A stretch of 64,000 bases of DNA, from positions 44,881 through 108,880 of the forward strand of contig CALULI010000003.1 in NCBI GenBank assembly GCA_944321455.1. The letters are read 5' to 3'. How positions within the stretch are numbered: position 1 is the stretch's first letter; each line of letters starts with the position of its first letter. The stretch is from an uncultured Eggerthellaceae bacterium. GTDB taxonomy: Bacteria; Actinomycetota; Coriobacteriia; Coriobacteriales; Eggerthellaceae. The notes under the pieces are model-generated. The model was given only the letters and a program-made list of their open reading frames with translations. It ran no database searches and was not told where the DNA came from. Both the position numbers and the translations under genes were made by a program. This document shows, one piece after another, positions 42,004 through 52,286 of this stretch.

Positions 42004-43347
42004 ATGACAGGAAGTCCCGATCAAGATTTTGTATTGAAAACCATCAAGAGCCGCGACGTTCACTTTGTGCGCTTCTGGTTTTGTGATGTGCTGGGCCACA
42101 TGAAATCGTTTGCGGTTATTCCAAGTGAGCTTGATCACGCCTTTGAAGAGGGTATGGGCTTTGATGGAAGCTGCGTTAAGGGTTTTTCGCTCAGCCAGGA
42201 ATCTGACATGTTGGCCTATCCCGAAGCATCCACTTTCCAGATTCTTCCGTGGCGCCCTGAACACAATGCAGTTGCCCGTATGTTTTGCGAGATCAAAACA
42301 CCCGAAGGGGAATCCTGTGATGGCGATTCGCGTGTTGTTCTCAAGCGCGTTGTTGCCCAAGCAGCGCAGCGCGGCTATCTTATGAATGTTGGTCCTGAGC
42401 TGGAATACTTTTACTTCAAAGATAGCAATGGGGTAGAGGTGCTTGATAAGGGCGGTTATTTTGATTTAACGTCTCTTGATATGGCAAGCGACCTGCGTCG
42501 TGATACGGTTCTTACTCTTGAAAAGATGGGTATTCCCGTAGAATATTCTCACCACGAAAGCGGTCCTTCACAGCAAGAGATTGACCTTCGTTATGCTGAT
42601 GCGCTTACCATGGCAGACAATGTGATGACCTATAAGCTGGTTGTTAAAGAAATTGCTGCTAAGTATGGCGTGTATGCCTCCTTCATGCCAAAGCCTATTA
42701 CCGATGCTCCTGGTTCGGGTATGCATGTACATCAGAGTTTGTTTGATATGTCGGGCAACAATGTGTTTTTCGATCTTGACGACCCTGAAGGTTATAACCT
42801 CTCTCAGACCGCTAAGCACTACATTGCGGGCTTGATGCACTATGCTCCTGAGTTTTGCCTTATTACCAACCCGTGTGTTAATTCCTATAAACGTCTTACC
42901 TCTGGCGGCGAAGCACCTGTCCATATTTCATGGGCACGCAATAATCGCAGTACTCTTATTCGTATTCCTGGCTACAAGCCTGATAAGGAAGAAGCGTGCC
43001 GTGTTGAATTGCGCAATCCTGATCCTTCAGCCAATCCGTATCTTACTTTTGCGGTTCTGTTGGCAGCAGGTCTTAAGGGTATTGATGAAAAGATGGAGCT
43101 ACCTGCCCCTGTAGAGGATGGTTCAATCTTTTCGTTGTCGCGTCAGGAATTGGCACAGCGTGGCATCCCAACTCTTCCTGAAACATTAGGAGAGGCAGTA
43201 GAGTTATTTGCCCAATCTGATTTAATGAAAGAAGTGCTGGGCGAACATATTCACAGCTTCTTGGTTGATGTTAAGCGTGCTGAATGGAATGAATATCAGC
43301 GTCAAGTATCCCAGTGGGAACTTGATAGATTCTTAAGTATTTTGTAG
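42004..43347 (+). CDS. glnA: Glutamine synthetase, type I
   Basis: A 447-residue enzyme that makes glutamine from glutamate, ammonia and ATP. The N-terminal beta-grasp part has VRFWFCDVLGHMKSFAVI and GFDGSCVKGF; the catalytic part has MNVGPELEYFYF, HHESGPSQQEIDLRY, SGMHVHQSL and the ATP-site block VNSYKRLTSGGEAP. At ~447 residues it is the shorter GlnA form (as in Bacillus), and the adenylylation Tyr loop of the long enterobacterial and actinobacterial type is not evident. The start is ATG 42004 with AGGTG 6 bases upstream; GTG 41995 is less likely. An OmpR-like regulator gene follows 15 bases after the stop. Confidence 0.95.
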   Translation: MTGSPDQDFVLKTIKSRDVHFVRFWFCDVLGHMKSFAVIPSELDHAFEEGMGFDGSCVKGFSLSQESDMLAYPEASTFQILPWRPEHNAVARMFCEIKTPEGESCDGDSRVVLKRVVAQAAQRGYLMNVGPELEYFYFKDSNGVEVLDKGGYFDLTSLDMASDLRRDTVLTLEKMGIPVEYSHHESGPSQQEIDLRYADALTMADNVMTYKLVVKEIAAKYGVYASFMPKPITDAPGSGMHVHQSLFDMSGNNVFFDLDDPEGYNLSQTAKHYIAGLMHYAPEFCLITNPCVNSYKRLTSGGEAPVHISWARNNRSTLIRIPGYKPDKEEACRVELRNPDPSANPYLTFAVLLAAGLKGIDEKMELPAPVEDGSIFSLSRQELAQRGIPTLPETLGEAVELFAQSDLMKEVLGEHIHSFLVDVKRAEWNEYQRQVSQWELDRFLSIL

Positions 43348-43362
43348 TGGGGACGATTTACT

Positions 43363-44040
43363 ATGCAGCAAAGAAAAAAAGTCATATTTGTTGCTGATAG
43401 CCTGGATAATGCCCATAAGTTCCAGGTGATTTTAAGCAAGTTAGATGTGGATGTTGCCGCGGGATCTTCGCTGCAGTTTAAAAACTTGCTTAAACATACC
43501 CCTGATTATGATTTGGTTATCTATGAGCTGATGGGTGAAACTCTCAAGAATCTTGCTCAGATTGAACAAGATGTTGTTGATGATGGCGGCACGCCTATGT
43601 TGTTAATTGTTGATCAGGCATCGCTATCAGGTTTTAGACCACCTTTACAGGTTCACAGTGATTTTGTGGTTTCGGGCGCTTCGATGGAAGAATGTTCGTT
43701 GCGTGTGCGTCAGCTGTTGTGGCCAGGTAATGAAAGTTCGTCAAGTGATTTTATTTCTGTTGATGGTATGACTATCAATCTTGCTACCTATCAGGTAACG
43801 GTTGGTGGCACGCCTATCGATTTTACCTATCTGGAATACGCTCTTCTTGCCTTTTTGGTCACTCATCCAGGGCGCACCTATTCACGCGATGCACTCCTGC
43901 GTCGCGTGTGGGGCTTTGACTATTACGGCGGATCGCGTACGGTTGACGTGCATGTTCGTCGTGTGCGTGCTAAGTTAGGTCCTGAATTGTCGCAGTGTCT
44001 TGAGACGGTGCGCGGTGTTGGGTATCTCTGGAGTGCGTAG
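43363..44040 (+). CDS. Atypical OmpR/PhoB-type response regulator next to glnA
   Basis: A 225-residue protein. The N-terminal ~120 residues have the layout of a receiver domain but not its chemistry: the acidic pair near the start reads ADS, and the phospho-acceptor position reads VIYELM, so Glu replaces the expected Asp. The C-terminal part (from ~residue 125) is a complete winged-helix domain with TYLEYALLAFLVTHPGRTYS, LLRRVWGFDYYGGSRTVDVH and RRVRAKLG. No sensor kinase gene is near. It is 15 bases from glnA and shares its transcript, which recalls the orphan regulator GlnR of Actinobacteria that controls nitrogen genes; that role here is inferred from position. Confidence 0.85.
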   Translation: MQQRKKVIFVADSLDNAHKFQVILSKLDVDVAAGSSLQFKNLLKHTPDYDLVIYELMGETLKNLAQIEQDVVDDGGTPMLLIVDQASLSGFRPPLQVHSDFVVSGASMEECSLRVRQLLWPGNESSSSDFISVDGMTINLATYQVTVGGTPIDFTYLEYALLAFLVTHPGRTYSRDALLRRVWGFDYYGGSRTVDVHVRRVRAKLGPELSQCLETVRGVGYLWSA

Positions 44041-44076
44041 TTGGCATCATTTCTGGAGTGCGCAGTTGGCGTTTGT
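44027..44076 (+). repeat. 25-nt imperfect direct repeat over the regulator's stop codon
   Basis: TCTGGAGTGCGTAGTTGGC at 44027-44045 recurs at 44052-44070 with one change, a period of 25 bases. The first copy contains the gene's TAG stop. Confidence 0.8.
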
Positions 44077-44105
44077 GCTCTGCCTCTTATTTATTCTTAC
44101 GCTCT

Positions 44106-44141
44106 AAAGCATCGAGAGATTGAGGTCTCTTGATGCTTTTA
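44106..44141 (+). terminator. Terminator after the glnA-regulator operon
   Basis: A long stem AAAGCATC-GAGAGA paired with TCTCTT-GATGCTTT around loop TTGAGG is followed by TTTT. Confidence 0.8.
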
Positions 44142-44221
44142 ATCTCTTATGCCTAGATCTTTTTATTACGGCGCAATCCGTTTACACTAGGTGAATATCT
44201 TGAATGTTGAAAGAGGTATTT

Positions 44222-46858
44222 GTGAGCAAAAAAATTGCCGTTGTTGATGGAAATTCATTGATGCATCGTGCCTACCACGCTGTTCCGCCTGCGATGACTG
44301 CACCTGACGGAACACCTACGAATGCAGCATTTGGTTTTTTGTCGATGCTCTTTAAATTTATTGAAACTGCTCAGCCCGATGCTATTATCTGCGCGTTTGA
44401 CCGTGGTCGTCCTGCGTTTCGCATGAAAGCTCTTGAGCAGTACAAAGCGCAGCGTCCTCCTATGGATGAAGACTTAAAAGTTCAGTTCCCCTTAATTGAA
44501 AACCTGTTAGCTGCGATGAATATTCCCGTTGTTGCCCTGAAGGGTTGGGAAGGTGACGATATTTTAGGTACCATTGCCGCTCAAGATGAAGCCTTGGGGT
44601 ATCAAACTATGCTGGTAACGGGAGATAAGGATGCCTATCAGCTGGCAAGTGAACTTACCTCTATTATGACCACAAAAAAGGGCATTACTGATGTGGTTAT
44701 CTATGGTCCTGCTGAAGTAGAAGAGCGCTACGGTGTTAAACCAGAGCAGGTGCCTGACTTTTTGGGTCTCAAAGGTGACAAATCGGACAACATTCCTGGC
44801 GTTCCTGGTATTGGAGAGAAAAGAGCAGCAGCCATGCTGCAAGAGTATGGCACGCTCGAAGGAATTTATGAACATCTTGATGCGTTTAAGGGTAAGCAGC
44901 GCGAAAACTTGGAAAACAACAAGGAAGCAGCATTTCTTTCTCGTGAAGTAGCAACTATTGTTCGCGATGTTGATATTGATATTGACCTTGAATCAGTGCA
45001 TTTCCCTGACTTTGATACGGATGGCGTCATTGAGGCTTTTACCAACGTGCGCTTTATGGCTCACTTAAATAAGGTGCTGTCTTTTTCGGGGGATGGTCAA
45101 ACAGGGCAAGCCAGCAAAGCTAAACTTAAGGGTGCTGACACCATTAAACGTGATGCTGATGCGCACCATGTTCTTTCGCAGGCTTTGAGTGATAACAAAA
45201 GTCTTTCTCTTGCCTGGCAGATGAATCCGCAGGCTTCGCTGTTTGGGTCTCAGCTTACGGTTGCAATTAACGTAGGAGACGAAACGGCGCTCTTTACTGA
45301 AGATGAGGCGCTTTCGGTAGCGCTTGACCTTATCAAGCATCACAGCTGTGCGGTTCTTGATGCAAAGGAATTCCTGCAGCAATTTGTTCCGCCCGATTCG
45401 TCGCAAACATCTCATCTGATCAACGAAGAAGTGCTCAATGCCAATCTCTTTGATGTGGCGCTTGCTGCTTATGATGTTAATTCTTCGCAGTCATCTTATG
45501 ATCTAGCAGCTTTAGCGGAGCGCTATGGCGGCATAATCTTGCCTGATGAAGATAACGATGATCAGCGCCTTGCTAACGAAGCAGCTGCGCTTGCTGTTAT
45601 GGTGCCGATGTTGCGCGACGAACTGGAAAAGCATGATTTGATGAAGGTGTATACCACCATTGACTATCCGCTTGTAGGAGTATTGGTGTTAATGGAGCGC
45701 GTGGGTGCAGCGCTTGATGTTGATGCGCTTGCTCGCATTTCGAAGCTGGCTCACACTGAATTGGAGCAGTTGCGCACGTCAATCTATGAACTGGCAGGCG
45801 AAGAATTCAACGTGGATTCGCCAAAGCAGCTTGCCCATATTCTCTTTGAGGTCATTGGTTTAAAGCCGCTGAAGAAAAACCAGCGTGGCTATTCAACGGA
45901 TGCGAAGGTACTCAAAGAACTCTCTAAAGAACACAAATTGCCCGAGCTGGTGTTGAAGTATCGCGAATTTGCCAAGATTGCCTCAACGTACGTTGATGCG
46001 TTGCCGCGCATGTGTAGAGGGGATGGTCGCCTGCACACCTCCTTTAATGAAATGGTTACCACCACAGGTCGCTTATCTTCTTCTGATCCTAACCTGCAAA
46101 ACATTCCTGTTCGTACGGATTTGGGACGTCAAATTCGAGAAGGCTTTGTTGGTCTTAACGAAGGCGATCTGTTCATGTCGGCTGACTATTCGCAGATTGA
46201 GCTGCGTTTGTTGGCGCATCTTTCTGGGGATGAAGGCTTGATCGATTCCTTCCTGTCGGGCACTGATTTTCACGCTCAGACGGCATCGCGTGTTTTCAAT
46301 ATTCCCGTCGACGAAGTAACGCCTCTGTTGCGCAGTCGTGCTAAGGCAGTCAATTTCGGCATTGTGTATGGTCAGCAAGCGTTTGGTCTGTCGCAGTCGT
46401 TAGACATTCCCTTCTATGAGGCTAAAGAAATGATCGAGCGCTACTTTGAGGTACATCCTCGTGTGCGCCACTACCTTGATGATGTGGTAAAAAGCGCGTA
46501 TGAGTGCGGCTATGCAGAAACACTCTATGGACGTCGTCGCTACATTGCGGAGCTGAAATCCCGCAACGCGGCTCAGCGCGGTTTCGGTGAGCGCACCGCA
46601 ATGAACCACCCCATGCAGGGAAGTGCTGCTGACATTATCAAGATTGCCATGCGCCAAGTTCAAGAGGCACTTCTTGAAGGTGGCTATAAGACCCGTTTGA
46701 TGCTTCAGGTTCATGACGAATTGGATCTGTCGGTTCCACGTGAAGAAATTGATGAAATTTCAAAGCTTGTTAAACAAATCATGGAATCAGTGGTAAAATT
46801 ATCAGTCCCTCTCGTCGTAGACGTTTCGGCGGCAGAAAACTGGGCGCAAGCACATTGA
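44222..46858 (+). CDS. polA: DNA polymerase I
   Basis: An 878-residue repair and Okazaki-fragment polymerase. The N-terminal 5'-3' exonuclease has VVDGNSLMHRAYHA, YKAQRPPMDEDL, the VTGDKDAYQL block and GLKGDKSDNIPGVPGIGEK. The middle 3'-5' proofreading domain (~residues 315-480) has lost the DxE and other acidic motifs and is probably inactive, as in Thermus and Bacillus. The polymerase domain has DPNLQNIPVRTDLGRQIR, SADYSQIELRLLAHLSGD, the O-helix RSRAKAVNFGIVYG and LQVHDELDLSVP. The start is GTG 44222 after AAAGAGGT; ATG 44204 is rejected. Confidence 0.96.
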   Translation: MSKKIAVVDGNSLMHRAYHAVPPAMTAPDGTPTNAAFGFLSMLFKFIETAQPDAIICAFDRGRPAFRMKALEQYKAQRPPMDEDLKVQFPLIENLLAAMNIPVVALKGWEGDDILGTIAAQDEALGYQTMLVTGDKDAYQLASELTSIMTTKKGITDVVIYGPAEVEERYGVKPEQVPDFLGLKGDKSDNIPGVPGIGEKRAAAMLQEYGTLEGIYEHLDAFKGKQRENLENNKEAAFLSREVATIVRDVDIDIDLESVHFPDFDTDGVIEAFTNVRFMAHLNKVLSFSGDGQTGQASKAKLKGADTIKRDADAHHVLSQALSDNKSLSLAWQMNPQASLFGSQLTVAINVGDETALFTEDEALSVALDLIKHHSCAVLDAKEFLQQFVPPDSSQTSHLINEEVLNANLFDVALAAYDVNSSQSSYDLAALAERYGGIILPDEDNDDQRLANEAAALAVMVPMLRDELEKHDLMKVYTTIDYPLVGVLVLMERVGAALDVDALARISKLAHTELEQLRTSIYELAGEEFNVDSPKQLAHILFEVIGLKPLKKNQRGYSTDAKVLKELSKEHKLPELVLKYREFAKIASTYVDALPRMCRGDGRLHTSFNEMVTTTGRLSSSDPNLQNIPVRTDLGRQIREGFVGLNEGDLFMSADYSQIELRLLAHLSGDEGLIDSFLSGTDFHAQTASRVFNIPVDEVTPLLRSRAKAVNFGIVYGQQAFGLSQSLDIPFYEAKEMIERYFEVHPRVRHYLDDVVKSAYECGYAETLYGRRRYIAELKSRNAAQRGFGERTAMNHPMQGSAADIIKIAMRQVQEALLEGGYKTRLMLQVHDELDLSVPREEIDEISKLVKQIMESVVKLSVPLVVDVSAAENWAQAH

Positions 46859-46985
46859 TTGACTTACACGGGTCAATTGGCGTGAAGAAAAGGTTATGTT
46901 GGTATGCTTTGATTCACGTTCCCTCGCACGTGCGCGGCTCTTGCTTTTGCCACCACAGTTTCTACAAAAAGTTAATGGTGTTTGG

Positions 46986-47014
46986 TTGACTTGCGCTTCG
47001 TACGCTGGTAAACT
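46986..47014 (+). promoter_or_regulatory. Promoter for rplU-rpmA
   Basis: TTGACT (46986-46991) and TAAACT (47009-47014) are 17 bases apart, with a TGG just before the -10 as in an extended -10. The ~30-base leader carries AGGAGATA and no structured element. The rest of the 190-base gap after polA shows only a weak TTGAC/GTCAA hairpin. Confidence 0.75.
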
Positions 47015-47051
47015 AACGCCTTGCGTTTTGACACATTTATAGGAGATATAC

Positions 47052-47387
47052 ATGTACGCAATTGTTAAGACTGGCGGTAAGCAGTACAAGGTTTCCGCTG
47101 GAGATTATTTAAATGTAGAAAAGCTTGATGCTGAAGTAGGCAGCAAGGTAGCTCTTGATGTTATTGCTGTGGTAGATGGCAAGAAGGTAGAAGCTGATCC
47201 TGCTAAGGCTGCTAAAACCAAGGTTGAAGCAGTTGTTGTAGAACAGTTCAAGGGCGAAAAGCAGCTTATCTTCAAGTTCAAAAAGCGTAAGAACTATAAG
47301 CGCACCCGCGGTCATCGTCAGAACCTCACTCGCATTCAGATTGCTTCTGTTGGTTCTGAAAAGGCCGAAGTCAAGGCTGCTGAGTAA
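47052..47387 (+). CDS. rplU: 50S ribosomal protein L21
   Basis: A 111-residue protein with the L21 start MYAIVKTGGKQYKV and the C-terminal KFKKRKNYKRTRGHRQNLTRIQI block that binds 23S rRNA. Binding assists early large-subunit assembly. The last ~10 residues (GSEKAEVKAAE) add a short acidic tail. It is followed by rpmA after 18 bases, the usual L21-L27-obgE order. ATG 47052 follows AGGAGATA. Confidence 0.97.
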   Translation: MYAIVKTGGKQYKVSAGDYLNVEKLDAEVGSKVALDVIAVVDGKKVEADPAKAAKTKVEAVVVEQFKGEKQLIFKFKKRKNYKRTRGHRQNLTRIQIASVGSEKAEVKAAE

Positions 47388-47405
47388 CATAAAGGAGGGA
47401 ATGAC

Positions 47406-47657
47406 ATGGCACACAAAAAAGGTCAAGGTTCCATCCGCAACGGTCGCGATTCTAAGGCGAAGCGTCTTGGCTGCAAGCGTTTCGCAGGTGAAACCGTAGG
47501 CGCTGGCAACATTTTGGTACGTCAGCGTGGTACGCGTATTCATCCTGGCGAGAATGTTGGTCGCGGTAAGGATGACACCCTGTTTGCAATGTGCGACGGC
47601 GTAGTTGAGTACACGCAAGGTGCTCGCCGTAAGGTGCACGTTCGCCCACAGGCATAA
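47406..47657 (+). CDS. rpmA: 50S ribosomal protein L27
   Basis: An 83-residue protein beginning [20 protein letters not shown], whose N-terminal arm reaches the peptidyl-transferase centre. There is no extra N-terminal propeptide of the kind Firmicutes L27 needs to have cleaved, so it is the direct form. The [21 protein letters not shown] block is standard. ATG 47406 follows AAGGAGGG. A terminator comes 27 bases after its stop. Confidence 0.97.
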   Translation: MAHKKGQGSIRNGRDSKAKRLGCKRFAGETVGAGNILVRQRGTRIHPGENVGRGKDDTLFAMCDGVVEYTQGARRKVHVRPQA

Positions 47658-47674
47658 GTAATCCATACAGGTGA

Positions 47675-49129
<1,455 letters not shown>

Positions 49130-49132
49130 ACC

Positions 49133-50260
49133 ATGGCACCTACTAACAGCAAGATACTGGTTGTTAAGCTTGGATCATCAACCCTTATTGATGATCAAGG
49201 GCGTCTTGATAAGGCATATCTGAAAACGCTTGCGTATCAGATCAATGCCATTAAGCAGCAGGGATGGAAGCCTGTGTTGGTATCAAGCGGTGCAATTGCT
49301 TGTGGTCTTGAACTGTTGGGTATTGAAAAGCGTCCTAGTGATATGCCATCGCTCCAGGCAGCTGCTTCAGTTGGTCAAAATGCCTTGATTTCTGCCTATG
49401 CGGAAGCATTTGCTGATTATGACATTCTGACATCAATTGTCTTGATTACGCGCCACACAACAGCGCGCCGCGATTCGTATTTGCATGCTCGTGACACGCT
49501 TGAGCGCCTGGTTGATTTGGGCGTGGTTCCTATCATTAACGAAAACGATACCGTATCGGTCGAACAAATTCGCTTTGGCGACAACGATACGCTAGCAGCG
49601 CTTGTTTCTTGTTTAATTAAAGCTGACGAATGCGTCATCTTCTCAGATATTGAAGGTCTCTATAGTGCAAACCCTCACCTTGATTCTTCTGCAAAGCTTA
49701 TTGAGGAAGTGGATCATATTACCCCTGAACTTATGGCGGTAGCAGGAGGGGTTACCAGTACCGTTGGCAGTGGTGGCATGATTACCAAATTACGTGCGGC
49801 ACGCGTCTTGATGACGGCTGGCATTGATATGGTTATTTGCCACGGCCGCCGTCCTGATAACTTGATTGATCTTGTTGCAGGCAAGCGTATTGGAACGCAT
49901 TTTTCGGCGGGAACGCCTATGCATGACATTACCCCTAAAAAACTCTGGATTGCTCTGGGGGATACGGTCAAGGGATCGTTGATTGTTGATGCAGGTGCTA
50001 AGCAGGCGCTTATTTCAAAAGGGTCCTCTTTGCTGGCAGTGGGCATTAAACGAGTCGAAGGAATGTTTGGAATCGATGACATTGTTGATATTGTTGATGA
50101 AAACAGCCATGTGTTTGCACGCGGAAAAGTAGGAGCTCCTTCATCTGAAATTACGCTTGCCTGCGGACGCAGCCAGCAGGAAATAAAGGGCAATGAACTG
50201 TTGCGAAACTTGGCAGTTCATCCCGTTGTTCATCGCGATGATTTGGTGGTATTTGAATGA
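49133..50260 (+). CDS. proB: Glutamate 5-kinase
   Basis: First step of proline synthesis: phosphorylates glutamate. A 375-residue amino-acid-kinase protein with VVKLGSSTLIDDQG, VLVSSGAIACGLELLGI, INENDTVSVEQIRFGDNDTL and the GSGGMITKLRAARV block, followed by a C-terminal PUA domain (from ~residue 275; IVDAGAKQALISKGSSLLAVG) as in the E. coli enzyme. Feedback inhibition by proline is known for this family. It begins 3 bases after obgE and its TGA overlaps the proA ATG, so the two are translationally coupled. Confidence 0.96.
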   Translation: MAPTNSKILVVKLGSSTLIDDQGRLDKAYLKTLAYQINAIKQQGWKPVLVSSGAIACGLELLGIEKRPSDMPSLQAAASVGQNALISAYAEAFADYDILTSIVLITRHTTARRDSYLHARDTLERLVDLGVVPIINENDTVSVEQIRFGDNDTLAALVSCLIKADECVIFSDIEGLYSANPHLDSSAKLIEEVDHITPELMAVAGGVTSTVGSGGMITKLRAARVLMTAGIDMVICHGRRPDNLIDLVAGKRIGTHFSAGTPMHDITPKKLWIALGDTVKGSLIVDAGAKQALISKGSSLLAVGIKRVEGMFGIDDIVDIVDENSHVFARGKVGAPSSEITLACGRSQQEIKGNELLRNLAVHPVVHRDDLVVFE

Positions 50261-51600
50261 GTGAAGCACGCAATGCAGCCTTGAGGGCTCAAACGGCGGC
50301 ACAGACATTAGCGCTGACATCTGTTGATCTTCGCAATCAAGCGCTCTGCGCCATGGCACAGGCCCTTCGGGAAAAAACTCCTGCCATTATTGAAGCTAAC
50401 GAACAGGATATGACACAGGCCAAACAAGCCAATACAAAAGAATCACTTCTTGATCGCTTAGCGCTTGATGAAGAGCGTATCGAAGCTATGGCGCAAGCAC
50501 TTGAAGCGCTTGCTGCTTTGCCTGATCCGCTGTCACGCGTATTGGAGGAACGTACGCTCTATAACGATTTACACCTTAAGAAGGTTTCGGTTCCCTTAGG
50601 TGTTGTTGGCATGATCTATGAAGCTCGTCCGAATGTGACGGCAGATGCGGCAGGAATTTGCCTGAAGTCGGGCAACGCTGCCGTTTTACGCGGTGGATCC
50701 CTGGCGCTTCATTCTAATGTGGCCATCACCAACGTGCTGCGAGGCGCGCTTGAAGAATGTGGTCTACCAGCTGACTGCTTGGTTTCTATTGAATCGACGG
50801 ATCGTGCAGAAACCGATGAGCTTCTTTCGCTTCATGGTCTTGTTGATGTTTTGATTCCTCGCGGCGGGGCAGGTCTTATTCAGCATTGTGTTGAGTGTGC
50901 AAAAGTACCTGTTATTGAAACAGGTGTTGGTAATTGTCATGTTTATATTCATCACGAAGCAGACCAAGATATGGCTCATCACATTGTTATCAATGCTAAA
51001 TGTCGCCGTTATGGTGTGTGCAATGCTGCTGAAACGCTGCTCGTTGATGCATCAATTGCCTCTGAGTTTTTGCCCTCGGTTATACGTGATTTAGCTGATC
51101 GCGATGTAGTTATTCATGGGGATAAAATGGTTGCTGAGTTGGTTGAATCTCTACGCGCTGAACAAGGAAACCAAGCTGAAGCAGACAGCCAAGACAATCA
51201 AGCCGAAGCAGGCACGCAAGACGCTGCCACGAATACTTCGGTGGTCTTTAGCCTTGCTACCGAAGAGGACTGGGCAACTGAATATCTTGCACCTGAAATT
51301 GCTATCAAGTGCGTCAGCGGTGTTGAGGAGGCGGTTGATCATATTAATCGCTATGGCACCAAACACTCTGAGGCAATTGTGACAAGAAATCGAGAAGCCG
51401 CAGATTATTTCTGTCGTGCCGTTGATGCGGCAGCTGTTTACGTGAATACCTCAACAGCGTTTACCGATGGGGGAGAGTTTGGTCTTGGGGCAGAAATTGG
51501 TATATCAACGCAAAAACTTCACGTTCGTGGGCCTTTTGCGCTTGAGGCGCTGACGTCTTATAAGTATCTTGTTGAAGGCATGGGTCAGATTAGAGGTTAG
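50257..51600 (+). CDS. proA: Glutamate-5-semialdehyde dehydrogenase with a short polar insert
   Basis: Second step of proline synthesis: reduces glutamyl phosphate to the semialdehyde with NADPH. Blocks seen are SVPLGVVGMIYEARPNVTAD, LKSGNAAVLRGGSLALHSN and the active-site GVCNAAETLLVD with Cys255. FGLGAEIGISTQKLHVRGP is near the end. The protein is 447 residues, about 30 longer than usual, because of an insert around residues 303-327 encoded by a 27-nt tandem duplication (51172-51198, 51199-51225; QAEADSQDN then QAEAGTQDA). The stop codon lies in a 7-nt tandem repeat. The start overlaps the proB stop (ATGA). Confidence 0.95.
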   Translation: MSEARNAALRAQTAAQTLALTSVDLRNQALCAMAQALREKTPAIIEANEQDMTQAKQANTKESLLDRLALDEERIEAMAQALEALAALPDPLSRVLEERTLYNDLHLKKVSVPLGVVGMIYEARPNVTADAAGICLKSGNAAVLRGGSLALHSNVAITNVLRGALEECGLPADCLVSIESTDRAETDELLSLHGLVDVLIPRGGAGLIQHCVECAKVPVIETGVGNCHVYIHHEADQDMAHHIVINAKCRRYGVCNAAETLLVDASIASEFLPSVIRDLADRDVVIHGDKMVAELVESLRAEQGNQAEADSQDNQAEAGTQDAATNTSVVFSLATEEDWATEYLAPEIAIKCVSGVEEAVDHINRYGTKHSEAIVTRNREAADYFCRAVDAAAVYVNTSTAFTDGGEFGLGAEIGISTQKLHVRGPFALEALTSYKYLVEGMGQIRG

Positions 51601-51617
51601 AGGTTAGAGGCAAGAGC

Positions 51618-52274
51618 ATGAGTGTTATCTGCGAACGTTTTGATTCGTTGGGCTGTGATAGCCCTGATCACCGTTATAAGTTGGGTATTTTTGGCGGTAC
51701 GTTCGACCCTATTCATATGGGACACCTTGCTTGTGCTGAAGAGGTACGCGATTCCTATCAGCTTGATGCGGTAATTTTCGTCCCAACAGCTCATCCTGTC
51801 TTTAAACGTGATCGCAGAATTGCGCCAGCGCGCGATCGTTATGCTATGGTTAAGCGTGCAATTGAAGCCAATCCTTATTTCGACGCTTCTCCTATAGAGA
51901 TTGAGCGCGGTGGTGATACGTATACGGTTGATACGCTTCGTCAAATGCGCGATCATTATCCGTCGAATGTTGATTTGTTTTTTATTGCAGGAGCCGATGC
52001 TGTTTCAACGTTAGCGAAATGGCGTGAAAAAGAAGCTTTAGGTACGTTAGCAACCTTTATTGGTGTTACCCGTCCTGGTTTTTTGTTTTCGGAAAACCCT
52101 GAAGAAGAAACCGCCCAGTGCGATACTCATATCAATGTGTCGTATTTAGAAGTTACCGCACTGGCTATATCTTCGTCAGGTATTCGGGAGCGTTTGCGAA
52201 ACGGCCGATCGGTGCGTTATCTGGTTCCCGATGTTGTCAATGCATATATTGCGGATCGCGGTTTGTACCGCTAG
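51618..52274 (+). CDS. nadD: Nicotinate-nucleotide adenylyltransferase
   Basis: Makes nicotinate adenine dinucleotide from NaMN and ATP. The signature LGIFGGTFDPIHMGHL carries the HxGH nucleotide-binding motif, and the C-terminal ISSSGIRERLRNGRSVRYLV holds the ISSTxIR motif. FIAGADAVSTLAKWREKEAL is the substrate block. An N-terminal extension of ~20 residues before the signature is unusual but short. With pncB at 12.1 kb it forms the salvage route. Its ribosome site (AGAGG, 51606-51610) is the last unit of the 7-nt repeat that spans the proA stop. Confidence 0.95.
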   Translation: MSVICERFDSLGCDSPDHRYKLGIFGGTFDPIHMGHLACAEEVRDSYQLDAVIFVPTAHPVFKRDRRIAPARDRYAMVKRAIEANPYFDASPIEIERGGDTYTVDTLRQMRDHYPSNVDLFFIAGADAVSTLAKWREKEALGTLATFIGVTRPGFLFSENPEEETAQCDTHINVSYLEVTALAISSSGIRERLRNGRSVRYLVPDVVNAYIADRGLYR

Positions 52275-52286
52275 TAGGAGGATTTA

